From assembly GCA_028532985.1 (NCBI GenBank), contig JANCIK010000006.1, positions 1,922,001 to 1,986,000 on the forward strand: a DNA stretch of 64,000 nt. The letters run 5' to 3'. The notes below the pieces were generated by a model. That model saw nothing but the letters and a program-made list of their open reading frames with translations. It did no database searches and had not been told where the DNA came from. Shown here piece by piece: positions 24,367 to 36,510 of the stretch. Source of the DNA: Stropharia rugosoannulata. Lineage: Eukaryota > Basidiomycota > Agaricomycetes > Agaricales > Strophariaceae. The position numbers were made by a program, and so were the translations under genes. The first letter of the stretch is position 1, and every line of letters starts with the position of its first letter.

Positions 24367-25871
24367 CTAACTTTCGTGCTTCTTAGCTTCCCCGACTTTG
24401 CGAGCGGCTTTCGTCAGATCTTCTTGATTAACATATTCGCGGTCGTCCCGGATAGCAAACATGCCAGCTTCGGTGACTACATTACGCAGATCAGCACCAT
24501 TAAATCCATCAGACAGCTGAGCACAAATAAGAACAACGTTAGCCATTGCTGGTACTGTAATCAAATAAAACGGAGAACCTTGACTATGGCTTCATAATCA
24601 ATATCCCCTGCCTTATTAACAGGAGCGGCATGAATCTTTAGAATTTCCAGGCGGGCTTGTTCATTCGGCAATGGAACTTCAATTTTACGATCTAGTCGAC
24701 CAGGCCGAAGAAGAGCAGGGTCAAGGGTATCCGGACGGTTAGTCGCCATTATGAGTTTCGTTCTTCCCAGCGAGTCAAAACCATCCATTTGATTCAAAAG
24801 CTAGGCACATATTCAGCAATGGTAATATCACAAACTAGTTGACTGTTACCTCCATGAGTGTGCGCTGGATTTCTCGATCCGCGCTCGTGCCTTCAGAGAA
24901 GCGCCGTCCACCAATGGCATCAATCTCATCCATGAAGATAACGCAAGGTTCGTGATCCCTGGCGTATCCGAACATCTCTCGTACCACACGAGCACTTTCT
25001 CCGATATACTTGTCGACGATGGCAGATGAAACGACTTTCAAGAAGTTAGTTTGCAGAGTGGCCGCAACTGCACGAGCCAATAGTGTTTTTCCTGTTCCTG
25101 GGGGACCGTACAATAGTACACCTTTCGGTGGCTTGATGCCTACGCGAATGAAGAGTTCGGGATTCATTAAGGGAAGCTCGATGATCTTGGATATTCACGT
25201 CAACGGTTAGCAAGGGATTTAATGTGCTAATAATGGGACATGACGCACCTCCCGTAGCTCCCTTACTTGCTCTCCCAATCCTCCAATACCAGCAAAAGAA
25301 GCACCTCCTGGGTCTTCCAAGCTCATCTTGTAAACTAAGGGGTCAACTTCGCGAGGCAGAATTCTCATTATTGTTAACGTCGTCATATCCAGGGAGACTC
25401 TAGTGCCTGTCTTCAGTTTCTCGACTGGAAGGGTAGGACGGTATGATACAACATAGCGAGGGCCTGATGAGGCCTTCACAATAACTGGAGAAATGTGAAA
25501 AGCAGTTATAAGAACAGGAATGACATCACATACAGCGATCTGAGTCCAACTGCTTCATGACTTCGCCAATAATCTGGCCAACGGACTGAACAGCCTTGAT
25601 GTCGTCTTCGGTTTTTTCATACGCCTTGTTCAGATCTTTAAGGGAGAACCTGACTAAAGTTACGCGATGTGAGCAAGCGATTACCCAGGAAATAATAACA
25701 CCAACGATTCTTGAGGTTCTCACTGCTAACTTCGTGGTTGCGCAGTTTCTTGTGTTCACCGTCAGCTAGAATACCAGCAGAGAAGAGGAAATTTACCTCT
25801 CTGTAAGTCTTGAGAGCATCCTTCTTTCTTTGGTCCATAGCTCCTGTTGAGGTCGACGATGCAACTTCCAT
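24367..25871 (-). CDS. RPT4: 26S proteasome regulatory ATPase Rpt4
   Basis: Minus strand, start [20 protein letters not shown] at 25871, stop at 24367, about five introns. An N-terminal coiled coil ([18 protein letters not shown]) leads to the OB-fold ([16 protein letters not shown], then [12 protein letters not shown]) and the AAA+ domain: [15 protein letters not shown], Walker A GPPGTGKT, Walker [16 protein letters not shown], second region of homology [19 protein letters not shown], and the C-terminal helical subdomain [19 protein letters not shown]. Rpt4 is one of six ATPases in the proteasome base that unfold and translocate ubiquitinated substrates. The N-terminal sequence and SRH match Rpt4 better than the other Rpt subunits as I remember them. 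Confidence 0.93.
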
Positions 25872-25998
25872 GTCGTTTGAATCAGGAAATGTGAATCTGA
25901 ACGCGTAAGTGTCTGACGCGTACTTCTCACCATCCTAATTAAGTACCTTGAGTAACCACTACAAGGCCTTTATTATTACACTTGAATTAACTTACAAC

Positions 25999-26085
25999 GG
26001 CCTGATGGTCTAGTAGTATGATTCCTTGTTAGGGTTGCATTACTTAATATCGAGGAGGTCCCGGGTTCAATTCCCGGTCAGGCCC
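25999..26085 (+). tRNA. tRNA-Pro(AGG): tRNA-Pro (anticodon AGG), with a 15-nt intron
   Basis: The acceptor arm GGCCTGA (25999-26005) pairs perfectly with TCAGGCC (26078-26084), followed by C73. The D arm (TGGTCTAGTAGTATGA) is the box A region; GGTTCAATTCC is box B. Anticodon stem CCTTG (26024-26028) pairs with CGAGG (26051-26055). Anticodon AGG is at 26031-26033. A 15-nt intron (26035-26049) sits one base 3' of the anticodon, the standard nuclear position. A T5 run at 26094-26098 serves as the RNA polymerase III terminator. Confidence 0.93.
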
Positions 26086-26093
26086 TGAAGTGA

Positions 26094-26098
26094 TTTTT
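26094..26098 (+). terminator. Pol III terminator of tRNA-Pro
   Basis: Run of five T residues nine bases after the tRNA 3' end; a second run of six T residues lies at 26105-26110 as a likely backup. Confidence 0.7.
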
Positions 26099-26169
26099 CA
26101 TCTGATTTTTTATATCAGATGACCCCAGGGCCAAGGTCAACTTTCAAGTTTTGGATCTTTGAAAGTTGA
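26098..26169. repeat. Two adjacent perfect hairpins downstream of tRNA-Pro
   Basis: Hairpin 1: TCATCTGA (26098-26105) and TCAGATGA (26115-26122), an 8-bp stem with a 9-nt AT-only loop. Hairpin 2: TCAACTTTCAA (26137-26147) and TTGAAAGTTGA (26159-26169), an 11-bp stem with an 11-nt loop. Both are perfect. Function unknown. Confidence 0.6.
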
Positions 26170-26856
26170 AAGACTAAAGTTGAAACTTAATGGCTATTGG
26201 CAGATACTCACTGCTCAGAAATAGGATTTCAAAATCAAATGTACTGACGTTTTTCCTGCAGTGACGCATGAGTGACAATGCCAGAGAAAAAAAAGAAGAA
26301 AAAGAAAAAAAGAAATTGAACAGCCCTTGTCACGAAGGTACACAGTATATGGGTGGATAAAAGTTGTGGATACTCTTGGATACTTCGTATATGCTATGAT
26401 GAACTCAGATATGAGTGTATGATATCTCAAATAAAGGATGATGGGGAATGGACTAGGATCGAGTAGAAACATAACGCAGCACTATATAACAATTTCTGCT
26501 TGTGCAGTGATCAGCGGTATACATGGGTGGGTGGTAGTACAACATGAAGGGATTTAGGGTATTATAGTTACGAGGTGTTTAACAGCGAGTAAAAAGCACG
26601 ACGGCGGCCATAGATAGAGATAAACGGTAAGAAAACAAACACCGAAATATGCGTATGAGGAAGGAGCCAAGATAAGACCACCTGGGAAAGGGTAGATACT
26701 GGATAGATGGGGGGATGGCTTAAAATGGAGTATGGTCGGATTTTGGGGTGGGGATACCGAGTTTACTAGATGGAAAGGTAAACTGAGATGAATTATACCG
26801 CCGCATGAGATGATCGCCATTCTTCGATTGGTTGCGGTGGCGAGTCATCCAACAAG
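26170..26856. other. Intergenic region, AT-rich, no gene seen
   Basis: About 690 bp between the tRNA hairpins and the 3' end of the membrane-protein gene. There is an A/G-rich tract at about 26283-26317. The open frames on the minus strand are hydrophobic but lack coding character; I treat them as chance or 3' UTR. Confidence 0.4.
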
Positions 26857-29323
26857 TCAATAGGAGATGTGAAATTCATCAACTGTTGATTCAAAGTACA
26901 TCAGACGGGTGCAGTAATATTGAAGGTGTTTGCTCACATATGGATGTAAGGTTGTTGGGTTATTTTCACGATGATTGTTTGACGGCGGGGGACTATCACA
27001 GCTCTTCCTTCTCGAACTGCCGGATGCCCCCGCACCACTGGATACGATAACACCATCGCTGTCATATACAAATGGCCCATCAGATCGTGGGCGTCTCATC
27101 ATTGTCGAAGAAGCATGTAAGAGCTCCGAGTGTAACGTTCGTTCATCTGGACGCTCCCATACTGTATCGTCGGAGCGACCTCCGGAATGTGGCCGCGCTT
27201 CTTCAGATTGCACTTTGGGTCGCTGAGACAGTAGTCTGTCCCCAGAAAAGGGTATTGTCGGAGAAGGTGCCATGCCAAAACTCTCCGCATCAGATTCATA
27301 GCCAGGAGAAAGTTCACCTTCACTCCCTGCCAATGGTATATGTCGCTGCTTCGGTGTTGCATATCTGTCGCTTGTCTCGTGCCCATGCCTCTCGTATGAA
27401 TGTACAATTCGGTCCATTTGCACAGTCGCGTTGTCAGGTTCTCCATAATAGCTTTTAGGAGATGGCGGTCTATGGTCAGTTGCATAATCATCTTCGACAG
27501 GTGGCTGGACGGCGAGTGGTGCCTTGGGGACTCCAGGTGAATGGGATATAGTCTTCGCTCCGTAACCTGATTCTTGGGTGATAGAGCGAGGGAAAAATAT
27601 CTAGAATAGGCAATAGAGATAATGTGTAAATCTTTTATGTTGATTTTTGCGGAGACCTGGGTAGGTATGAAGCACTGACCAAGAGGGTAATGGCAGATGA
27701 GATGAAGCATCCAATACCTCCCATCATGAGCAGGAAATCTGAAAAGCACAAGAATAAGGATGGCAACTCAAGTAATCCGATCTTAAACATACCCAAAGCA
27801 AATCTATACACACAAGTTGTTAATGTCACTGGTGAGAATGGATGGAACATATTGGCTTACGGATTGCCGATAATCGGGAAGGGCCCATTCAGAGCATCGA
27901 TGCCGATCATCATAAGTGGCACTGTAAACAAGAAGCGAAAAACCACTCGGATACGCTGAGAGTCCATACACAAGAACATTGTCAAGATGATGTGCATAAG
28001 ATAGAAAGGCTGCATGGACTTACATTAAGCTGGTAGAATGTCGCAAGTCGTACCACTACATCAGGTTCTGCTCCTCCATCTTTCACGAACGCGATAAATT
28101 TAGGAAAACGCGCCAGTACATAAAGGAAGAAGACAGTTGTCGTCGTTCCAGCCGCCGCCCCAGCCAGAAAAATCCAAGCTTGGACCTTGGAACTAGAATA
28201 AGAATGAGTTGCTAGGAGAACCTAGTTAAGAGCTCACCCGTTCGATTTGTCGTCTTGTCACAAGGGTTACTAATGGCATTCCTAGGATGGCCAACATACT
28301 CCCTATATCCCATTCATATTCCATTTTGACCTGATCAGGGCAAATAAAAAATACGCACCAAGGTACCAAATCCTGAATTCCCAGCTTTCAAACCAATCTC
28401 GCTTCCCTGGCCCTTGATGCAGGAGAAATAACCAGAAGGCCAATTCTACTGACAGTCTAGCGTATGGCAATGGCGTGAATAATGAATGAATTCACCTTCT
28501 AGATGTGTGACCCTGAAATGGTAAGATGTGAGGTGCAAGAGGTAGACGCATGAAAAAGTGGGACGCACAGTTCCAATGCCCATGCAGAACTAAGAACGAA
28601 ATACAGGGGTAACAACCAGCGCTTATCCGCAGACGCCCACATAGTTAATGGACGCGGGGTGACTGTGTGGTACCAATCAATTGAAATACAACAGTGAACG
28701 ATCTCGCGGCTAACTTGTACCATCCGGCAGCACGATATAGCCTACAACAAGATTAGGGGTCTTCTGATACATTCTCGTAGATAACTTTTGAGGTAATACC
28801 TGCTCTGAATTTGAAGACAGTCATCGCCACCCCGAAGACGACAAGGAGGGGAAGAGTTCCTATATATGAGTACCTAAAAGGTTACGCATGAGTTGATGCG
28901 CCGAATGCTCCATGCGGGCGACCGGGACCTCATGGTAAAGAAGATCGAATATTAACATACGTCATAACTCTTTTGAAAGCGCCTGGTTGCCTTCCAGAGT
29001 CCCATTTCAAGCAATTAAATCGATCGTACGCCCACAGATGAAGGAGTAGAAAGGCTAAGAACTGTGCGCCAACAAGTGCGAGTCAAGTACGAGTGCAAGC
29101 GCGCATTGGTCAGCTAACGGCAGTCACGCATTGCCGAAGACTAGACACTCACAATGCAGGATAGTATGGCCCATAGCAGGTAGGCTGTCGGGGATCCGTT
29201 ACTCATGAAGAACCACTGGTTTGTCGTCGACGACGCGCAGCGAAGGACAGTGAGAATGCCAGATTGATACGGGTGCAGACAAGGACCAGTAAGCGGTAAA
29301 TAATAGTTGTCGGCTGTTGCCAC
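26857..29323 (-). CDS. Polytopic membrane protein with long cytosolic tail, unknown function
   Basis: At least nine exons can be joined. Hydrophobic segments in order: AYLLWAILSC/FLAFLLLHLW, IGTLPLLVVFGVAMTVF, WLLPLYFVLSSAWALEL, LAFWLFLLH, WYLGSMLAILGMPLVTLV, WIFLAGAAAGTTTTVFFLYV, VVFRFLFTVPLMMIGID, and FLLMMGGIGCFISSAITLL, giving seven or eight helices. A hydrophilic C-terminal tail of about 250 residues (from FFPRSITQESGYGAK) is Ser/Pro/Asp-rich, ending near 26857, and is probably cytosolic and phosphorylated. The topology recalls a receptor-like serpentine protein, but I cannot place it in a named family. The start is uncertain: the open frame at 29323 has no upstream ATG, and a methionine just before the first helix (MSNGSPTAYLLW, near 29205) is an alternative. 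Confidence 0.6.
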
Positions 29324-29681
29324 ATATCACTACCCCACCCTGATCATCTGTCCGCTTTTAGCAGGCCATGTTATTACTCCCCTATAAGTATGTACATAAA
29401 TACAAAGTAAATAATCGTAGTAGCACATGAAAGGTCGTAAGTGCTCATCAAGAGCGCTAAAGGCTTCAGCCCGGGTATATAGAGTCATAGTGGTGCATCC
29501 GTATCTAGTAACTGTAAAACCGTGAAGCCCTGCAAGACTGGTCCTGCCAGCCAACAACATCCAACTACTTGCACTTGGCGGGTCGGGCCTGGCATCAAAT
29601 TAATTATTAGAAGGGGTCGTGAGACTCAGCACTTCAGGGTAAGCTAGGGTAAGCTGCTGGAGCCTGGTACTGTCAGTTGTG
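29324..29681. other. Spacer between carboxypeptidase 3' end and membrane-protein 5' end
   Basis: Both neighbours are on the minus strand; this holds the 3' flank of the carboxypeptidase gene's downstream side and the promoter of the membrane-protein gene. No further gene is supported. Confidence 0.4.
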
Positions 29682-32502
29682 CTAGGTACTTTCCCGCTTG
29701 AAGTACGTAGGCTGGGCAGTGGCAATAAATGTCTTCCAAGCGGCGCGTGTCGCAGTTGGGAACAAGTATGTCGACTGAGTGGCACCGCCGCCGCCATTTC
29801 CATAATAAATTGGATCAGGTCCAGGAATTATGCCTGACAACTCCTTCTTTTCGCCACCAACAACTGAGACGCGTCCAGAGTTGTCCTTAACAACAGATCC
29901 TTGTTGATTCGTTCCCAGAACGAACTCACGCAAGAAGGTGAATGCCTGCAGGTACAATGTCAATTTTTTTTTTGACAGCCCAGCTTGATCCGAGTTTCTT
30001 ACCTCTGCAGGGGCATCTTGACCAACCAAGTGACCAGCATTGAGGAACAACACATATTGCCAACCGCGCTCTTGGTGAATAACCCCAGCGACTTTGCCAG
30101 AGTCCGTGTACCATGGTGTGGAGGGTTTACGAGTAAATCCTTGAATATCGCCAAATGTGGTATTTTGAATCGCAACTAATAGAAAGTCGTATTCAATACT
30201 TGACGAATCAGGAGACTTTGGCTGAACTAACTTTGTGTGCCGTAGTGGGGAATGAGTGCGTCATCGTTCCCAGAGAAAAACATGAACCCAACACCTGCTT
30301 TAGTTGCATTCGTAGCCAGGTCATTGAATATGTTGATTGACCTGATAGATGGTTAGGGCCAAGACTTAAGACATGTGCTTGAATATCTTTACTTACATTG
30401 GACTACCGTCATTGGGATCTGTGGGCAAAGAAATTGAGAGACAGGATGAAATGCCAAACAACTGTCTGTCTTACCCTCTCCGAAAGGGAAGTCGAATTGC
30501 ATTTCCCAGTCTTTAACTGTTGGTGCATGGAAAGCAGCTCGAACGCGAGGATCTTACTGAAATGAATAATTTATCTTGATTTTGCATTTTGCATACTCAC
30601 CATTCATGAACACGGTCGCGTCTCTAGTAACCTTCGGATTAAGTGCATCGGGGATATCATAAACCTAGAAATGTATAAATGTTTACAGGCGATGATGAGA
30701 AATGAATTGGCTGACATTGAAAGAGAAACCAGGTTGATCCGTTAGACCTATCATCTTAAGGTTAGCAGAAGAGCCAATCTGTCAAATAATTACCTACTCC
30801 AAGGGAATGTGTAGTTAATTGCATAGTCTACGAACATGTCCAAAAGGAAGCAGCCATACTGTTGAAGAATTAGCTTAATAACTACGCATATGAAAATGTA
30901 GTCGTTACCCAAGGATCGATGGTGCCATTTGCTCGCAAAGAAAGATCCCTCTTCCATTGTTGCCTCGCCGATTCCTTCCCCTCTCTCTTTTGTAATGAGA
31001 CGTAGTCAGACTCTTCGGCTGCGCGGCGCATGAGCTTTTGCTTGAAAGTTTGACGACGAAGTTTTTTTGCGAACGGGATAACACGTTCAGAGGGGAATGT
31101 AAAGTTTACATCCGGAATTAGGCCATTCTGAGGGTATTGCAGAGAAATGTTAAAACCACATAGATTAGTCCTTTTAGAGGGTTCAAGCAGCTCAGCTGGT
31201 GTCTCCGCAACAGGTGATTGAGCTTACTGTTCCTTAAAATAATTATATACGTCTTGGTCGTAACCAATGATTTGAGGGTACGTAGTGAGTACACTTAGCT
31301 GTTGGTTCGAATACGTGAGCCACATCCGGATCAGAGTATTAATATTTTGAATTTACAGCAGGTAGAAGTTCAAATATCGGCTCAGATGAATAGGTTCCAT
31401 CACCCATTGAAATTTTTGCAATTTTGACAGGAGGGTTTGGCATGTCGAAATAGGCCTTCAAGATATACGGCTATTTTATGCTTTAGCTGTGTGTATAGCG
31501 TCGGAGGTAAAGAATGACTAACAATATACTGCCCGGCATAACTTTCCCCTGTGATATGCAATGGACGGGTAGCAAGACTGGGAAAAACCTTGACCAAATT
31601 GCTCAGGAAGCCCATCTAGAAGGAAAAAATCAGTTGTCTGTGTCAATCTTGAGAATCAGTACGCACGAAGTCTTGGCCGATCTGTATTTCATCGGGAGCT
31701 ACACAATAATTGAAAGTAATAAATGAATGAATAGAATTAACGAGTCTAGGCGTAAGGCTCACCGTATCCGTTTGCATCCGCAGTTGAGTACCCGACGCCG
31801 CTGTGTTTACGAATTTGAGCTTTCGCACTGTGAATGCTTACAGATAACCTTACACTGGCTGGTCAATCCAGAAGTAATCCGCGAGTTTATTCCAACTATA
31901 CGAATTCGGTTTGGCAGAGTAATCGCTTTGCAGCTGGATAGGCCCGTTCTAAATCGGATGTCAGCTTACCGAAACAAGAGTAGCAAGATGTAGTTCCCAC
32001 CTCAAAGAACGCGCCATACATGCTTGAGGAACCAGGACTGTCGTATGATCGTTTCAGCACTCCGATGTTCCTTAAACAACAAATACGATTCGCACCCTCC
32101 GTTCAGCCAAATCCCCCATGGCTCTTGATTCCGTGGATTAGCGGGACCAGTAAGAGAGCCAGCGGATCTCTCGAATCCGAGGAAGAATAGGGTGTTATTT
32201 GGATGACCTATCCGTTGTACAGGAAGGTTCCCCGCAAAACTTCGCTCAAGATTCCAAGTTATGTTGGGTAATTTGTTTGTGACTTGGAAATCTGAAAAGG
32301 GCGAATATTTTAGACCTGTACAGCGAACTCGACGAACATAAATCATACATGATTGCCATTTCGGGCTGTAATCACCACTCGGTGCACCAGGATAGACATG
32401 GGGCCATGAGCTTGGCAACTGAGTACTGTCTTGCGAAGCGACGAAAGGAGCAAATGACGAGAGTGCAATTGCACAAAGGAAGGCAAGACTCCAACAGCTC
32501 AT
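29682..32502 (-). CDS. Secreted serine carboxypeptidase (peptidase family S10)
   Basis: Starts at 32502 with a signal peptide (MSCWSLAFLCAIALSSFAPF). S10 landmarks: NTLFFLGFE, PWGIWLNGG (oxyanion region), the nucleophile motif HITGESYAGQYI near 31540, a catalytic Asp region GVGFMFFSGNDDALIPHYGT near 30260-30310, and the catalytic His in NAGHLVGQDAPAE near 30010-30050. All three triad residues are seen. About ten short introns. The tail after the His is Gly-rich (YYGNGGGGATQS). It should remove C-terminal residues from peptides, in the vacuole or outside the cell; the signal peptide with no clear vacuolar propeptide favours secretion. A palindromic TTCTTATAAGAA about 40 bp upstream of the ATG (32543-32554) could be its TATA element. 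Confidence 0.88.
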
Positions 32503-33149
32503 CCTGGGTCAACTGGGGAGATGTTGAACTTCAAGCCGCTGGTTCTTATAAGAAACTTTTCGCCGAGCGGTAGCCACATGGATTAGCCCTGAACACAATT
32601 GAACATGGAGGTATTTTTGGAGGGAGACACTTACCAAGGCACAGCGACATGCAATGAGCATTGGCAACTCCTATGTCGGATGTGCGCATCTAAAAACAGC
32701 GACGCGTCCTGTCAGGAACGCGGGTGAGTTTATTGTCGTTATTGTCTAACCATATTTGCTTTGGCATGACCCGTGCTAGTGTGTCGGTGTAAGAACGCCT
32801 TGCCTGATGATGCTGATACATATTATTGCCGATAGAGCATGCTTGCCATGCGAAGACAATAAGTGGGCCCTTCGTCCTGTGCGGCAGACTCTGGCAGACT
32901 CATAACAACCTCATGATACGAGTTCTAAATTCGGCAACATTCGGCTATTTGCGGTCCGTCAACTAGGTAACACGGTATCATCATCTTGCCAAACTTCTGA
33001 TTACATTCGGCCATCGCCTCGCAAAGCCTTCTCTAGTCTGGATTGCATACATATACATAGTACTTTATCTCGCTCTGTCAAGCTGCTCAGAGGAATAAGA
33101 ATATAGTAGGCCTGCTTTTCAACATTTAAGGCGTGTTATATAGTCTGCA
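32503..33149. promoter_or_regulatory. Divergent promoter region, carboxypeptidase / NAD synthetase
   Basis: About 650 bp between divergent start codons. It contains a TATA-like palindrome near 32543-32554 (minus-strand gene) and a short tandem GGCAGACTCT repeat near 32883-32903. No coding sequence supported. Confidence 0.45.
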
Positions 33150-36100
33150 ATGGGCCATCTTATAACCTTGGCTACGTACGCATCCTTCAGCCCCTCTAAC
33201 TTTAAGAACTGACGTCTGAGATATGCGTTATACAGCTGGTAATTACATGTACACCTGAAAATATGCAGGTTGTCTCAATTAAATCTTCATCAGTTCTCTT
33301 AATCAATGGGCGCTTGATTTCCAAGTTAGTTCGTTTCCTATTCCATTTGACTCGCCTTGAACTCTCAAAGGGCAACTATGAACGCATAATGGAAAGTATC
33401 GAGATTGCCAAAACCCGTGGTGCCACCTTGAGGGTTGGTCCAGAACTTGAAATTCCGTCAGTTATCAAGGTTTTTCATTGACTGGCGTAATAATCGTATT
33501 TATTCTCAACCTCAGAGGATATGGATGTCTGGACCATTTTCTTGAGGGTAAAATGTCATCGTTGTTTCATGAATTTCATTGATCAGATCGTGTTTAGGTG
33601 ACACTGTTCTTCATTCATGGGAAGTTCTGGCAAAGATCCTATCCTCGGAGGCAACGATGGGAATCGTTTGTGATATTGGAATGTATGTACTCGATTTCTT
33701 GCATGTATGTAAGATAAGATTCTCAATCCGTTGACTTCTCAGGCCGGTCGTCCACAAGAACGTAATTTACAATTGCCGTGTTATCATCCACGATAGAAAA
33801 ATATTACTCATCAGGCCCAAAATGTGGCTTGCAAACGATGGAAATTATCGCGAATTGCGTTACTTTACTCCTTGGCAGAAACACCGTCAGTGGGAGGATC
33901 ATTACCTTCCTCGAATCATTCAAGCCGTGACCAAACAGGTTGGATAATAATATTTCTCCCGTGTTTAATTCTCAGATCCTTTTGTTGCGTAGATCAAGGT
34001 ACCCTTTGGCGATGCGATTGTCAGCACAGTGGATACCTGTATCGGCGTTGAGTTATGCGAAGAGCTTTTCACACCATCCAGGTAGGTGTGTGCGTTTTAC
34101 GTTGTCAATCACCGTACTCATAATATGACAGTCCTCACATAATGATGGGCCTTGATGGCGTAGAGATTTTTACGAACTCTAGTGGCAGCCACCATGAACT
34201 CCGCAAACTTTACAGACGCGTAGAGTTGATCAAGGAAGCCACTCTAAAAGTAAACGTATTATCGATTATGACAGACTGGTACACTGACGCTGCCCATACT
34301 AGTTAGGTGGCATATACTTGTATGCTAACCAACAAGGATGTGATGGTGATCGACTATACTATGATGGCTGTGCTTTGATCGCTGTTAATGGGCGGGTGGT
34401 CGCACAAGGAAGCCAATTTTCCTTGAACGATGTAGAAGTGGTCACTGCGACTGTCGATATTGAAGATGTTCGAGCACACCGTGCGGTCTCCAGCAGAAGT
34501 ATGCAGGCCGCTGCAGCTGAACGATACTATCGCGTCGAAGTCGATTTCGCGTTAACTAGTGGCAAGTTTGAAGAAGTCAGTGAGGAGAATATGGTCGGTG
34601 TAATTGGCAGCAAAACAATCGCTGTTCGGTACCATACTCCAGAAGAGGAAATCTCGTATGAAGAATATCTTACACACCTGGATCCAGTCAACTCACGATT
34701 GCTCATTTAATTCAGCCTTGGACCTGCCTGCTGGCTATGGGATTACCTTCGTCGCTCAAGGACTCAAGGATATTTTATCCCTCTAAGCGGCGGTATTGAT
34801 AGTTGTGCAACTTCTGTCATTGTCTATTCTATGTGCCATCTGGTATCCAAAGCAGCTGCCCGGGGAGGTCAGCCGCCACGTCTTTTCATGCCGAATACCG
34901 TCTGACGATGCAACAGATGCCCAAGTCATCGGGGATGCAAGACGTATTGCCGGGGAGTCCGAAGACTCCGGATACGTACCACTGGATCCAAAAGAGTTTA
35001 CTAACAGAGTTTTTCATACCTGCTACATGGGAACGGAAAATTCTAGTGTAGAAACTAGACGGCGAGCGAAACAGCTGGCGGAGGCCATTGGAAGGTAACG
35101 CCTTGATCAATTTGTATATGAATGGCAACGCTCACAGGACTTTCGATAGCTATCATACGGATCTGAACATGGATTCTATTGTAACGGCTGTCCGCAATTT
35201 ATTCTCATTCGTTACAGGCGCCCGTCCACAGTTCCGCTCACATGGGGGTTCAGCTGCGGAAAACTTAGCATTGCAAAATATTCAGGTAAGTCAGAGTTCA
35301 CCTGGATAAGCAATGCATTTGCCGATGATAGAATCCTAGGCGCGCCTTCGCATGGTAATTGCATATATGTTCGCACAACTACTTCCATGGGTTAGAGGTC
35401 GAAATGGGGGTCTGCTAGTCCTCGGCAGCGCCAATGTAGACGAAAGGTACGCTGAAGTGTTTTCAGTGTCAAGTCTGGGCTAATCCACCAGATAGTCTCC
35501 GAGGATACCTAACTAAATACGACTGCTCCTCTGGTATTATTTCCTTTGCTAGTTTGGTCTACCTAGTTGGCTGAAAGTATTTCAGCGGATATAAATCCTA
35601 TTGGCGGTATAAGCAAGACGGACCTTAAGAAGTTTATTGCCTATGCCGAAGGCGCTTTCGACCTTCCTATTTTGAGAAGGTACGTCCGTACATGAATGTC
35701 AAAACATGTCCCTAATACATAAACCAATTAGTTTCTTGGACGCGGTTCCAACTGCTGAGCTGGAGCCTATTACAGATACATATGTACAATCGGATGAGGT
35801 AAGTAATTTCCTCTTTGATCAGCCTTCTAGTGAGTCTCTAAACGCAATGCTCAGGCGGACATGGGTATGACATACGATGAATTATCCGTCTTTGGCCGCC
35901 TCCGCAAGATCGAGAAATGCGGTCCTTACAGCACTTTCACTAAACTTGTCCATGAATGGGGGTCCTTTTTATCCCCTATCCAGGTAATCACTTCTGCATC
36001 AAAATCTAAAGCATAGACGCGGCCGAACTCAAATAACTATAGATTGCAGAGAAAGTGAAGCTTTTCTTCTTCGAACATGCCAGAAATAGACACAAGATGA

Positions 36101-36378
36101 CAACCCTAACACCTTCCTACCATGCTGTTAGTTCCACCTTTTTGTTCTCTAAGATTATTTACTGACAGCCGAATAGGAATCATACAGCCCTGATGATAAC
36201 AGTATGATCTTGTGGTTATATTTCATCCAGCTAATAATATTTCATTTCAGGGTTCGATTTGAGACCTTTCCTCTATCCTTCTCGCTTCCCGTGGCAGTTC
36301 AAGAAGATCGATGAAGTTGCTGCAGCATTGCCAGATAGATCCAATCAGACTGCGATTAACAAGACAAAGACTGAATAA
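33150..36378 (+). CDS. QNS1: Glutamine-dependent NAD+ synthetase
   Basis: First exon MGHLITLAT (33150), then an intron to SLNQWALDF and [18 protein letters not shown]. The N-terminal nitrilase-type amidase carries its triad: Glu in [10 protein letters not shown], Lys in [16 protein letters not shown], Cys in [12 protein letters not shown]. The C-terminal synthetase domain has the ATP-binding P-loop [11 protein letters not shown] near 34780, and later [25 protein letters not shown] and [13 protein letters not shown], ending at 36376-36378. It uses glutamine and ATP to amidate nicotinic acid adenine dinucleotide to NAD+, the last step of NAD synthesis, in cytosol and nucleus. About ten introns; length of about 700 residues matches the eukaryotic two-domain enzyme. 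Confidence 0.92.
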
Positions 36379-36510
36379 ATACATGGGATGACAAAATAAG
36401 TTACGACAAGACATAGATGATATATCGACAAGGCAACTCCGTGATAATATACAGATGCAACAGGTTCGTTCATGGAGGATAAGGAATCTTGTATGTGATA
36501 AGGAGTATTC

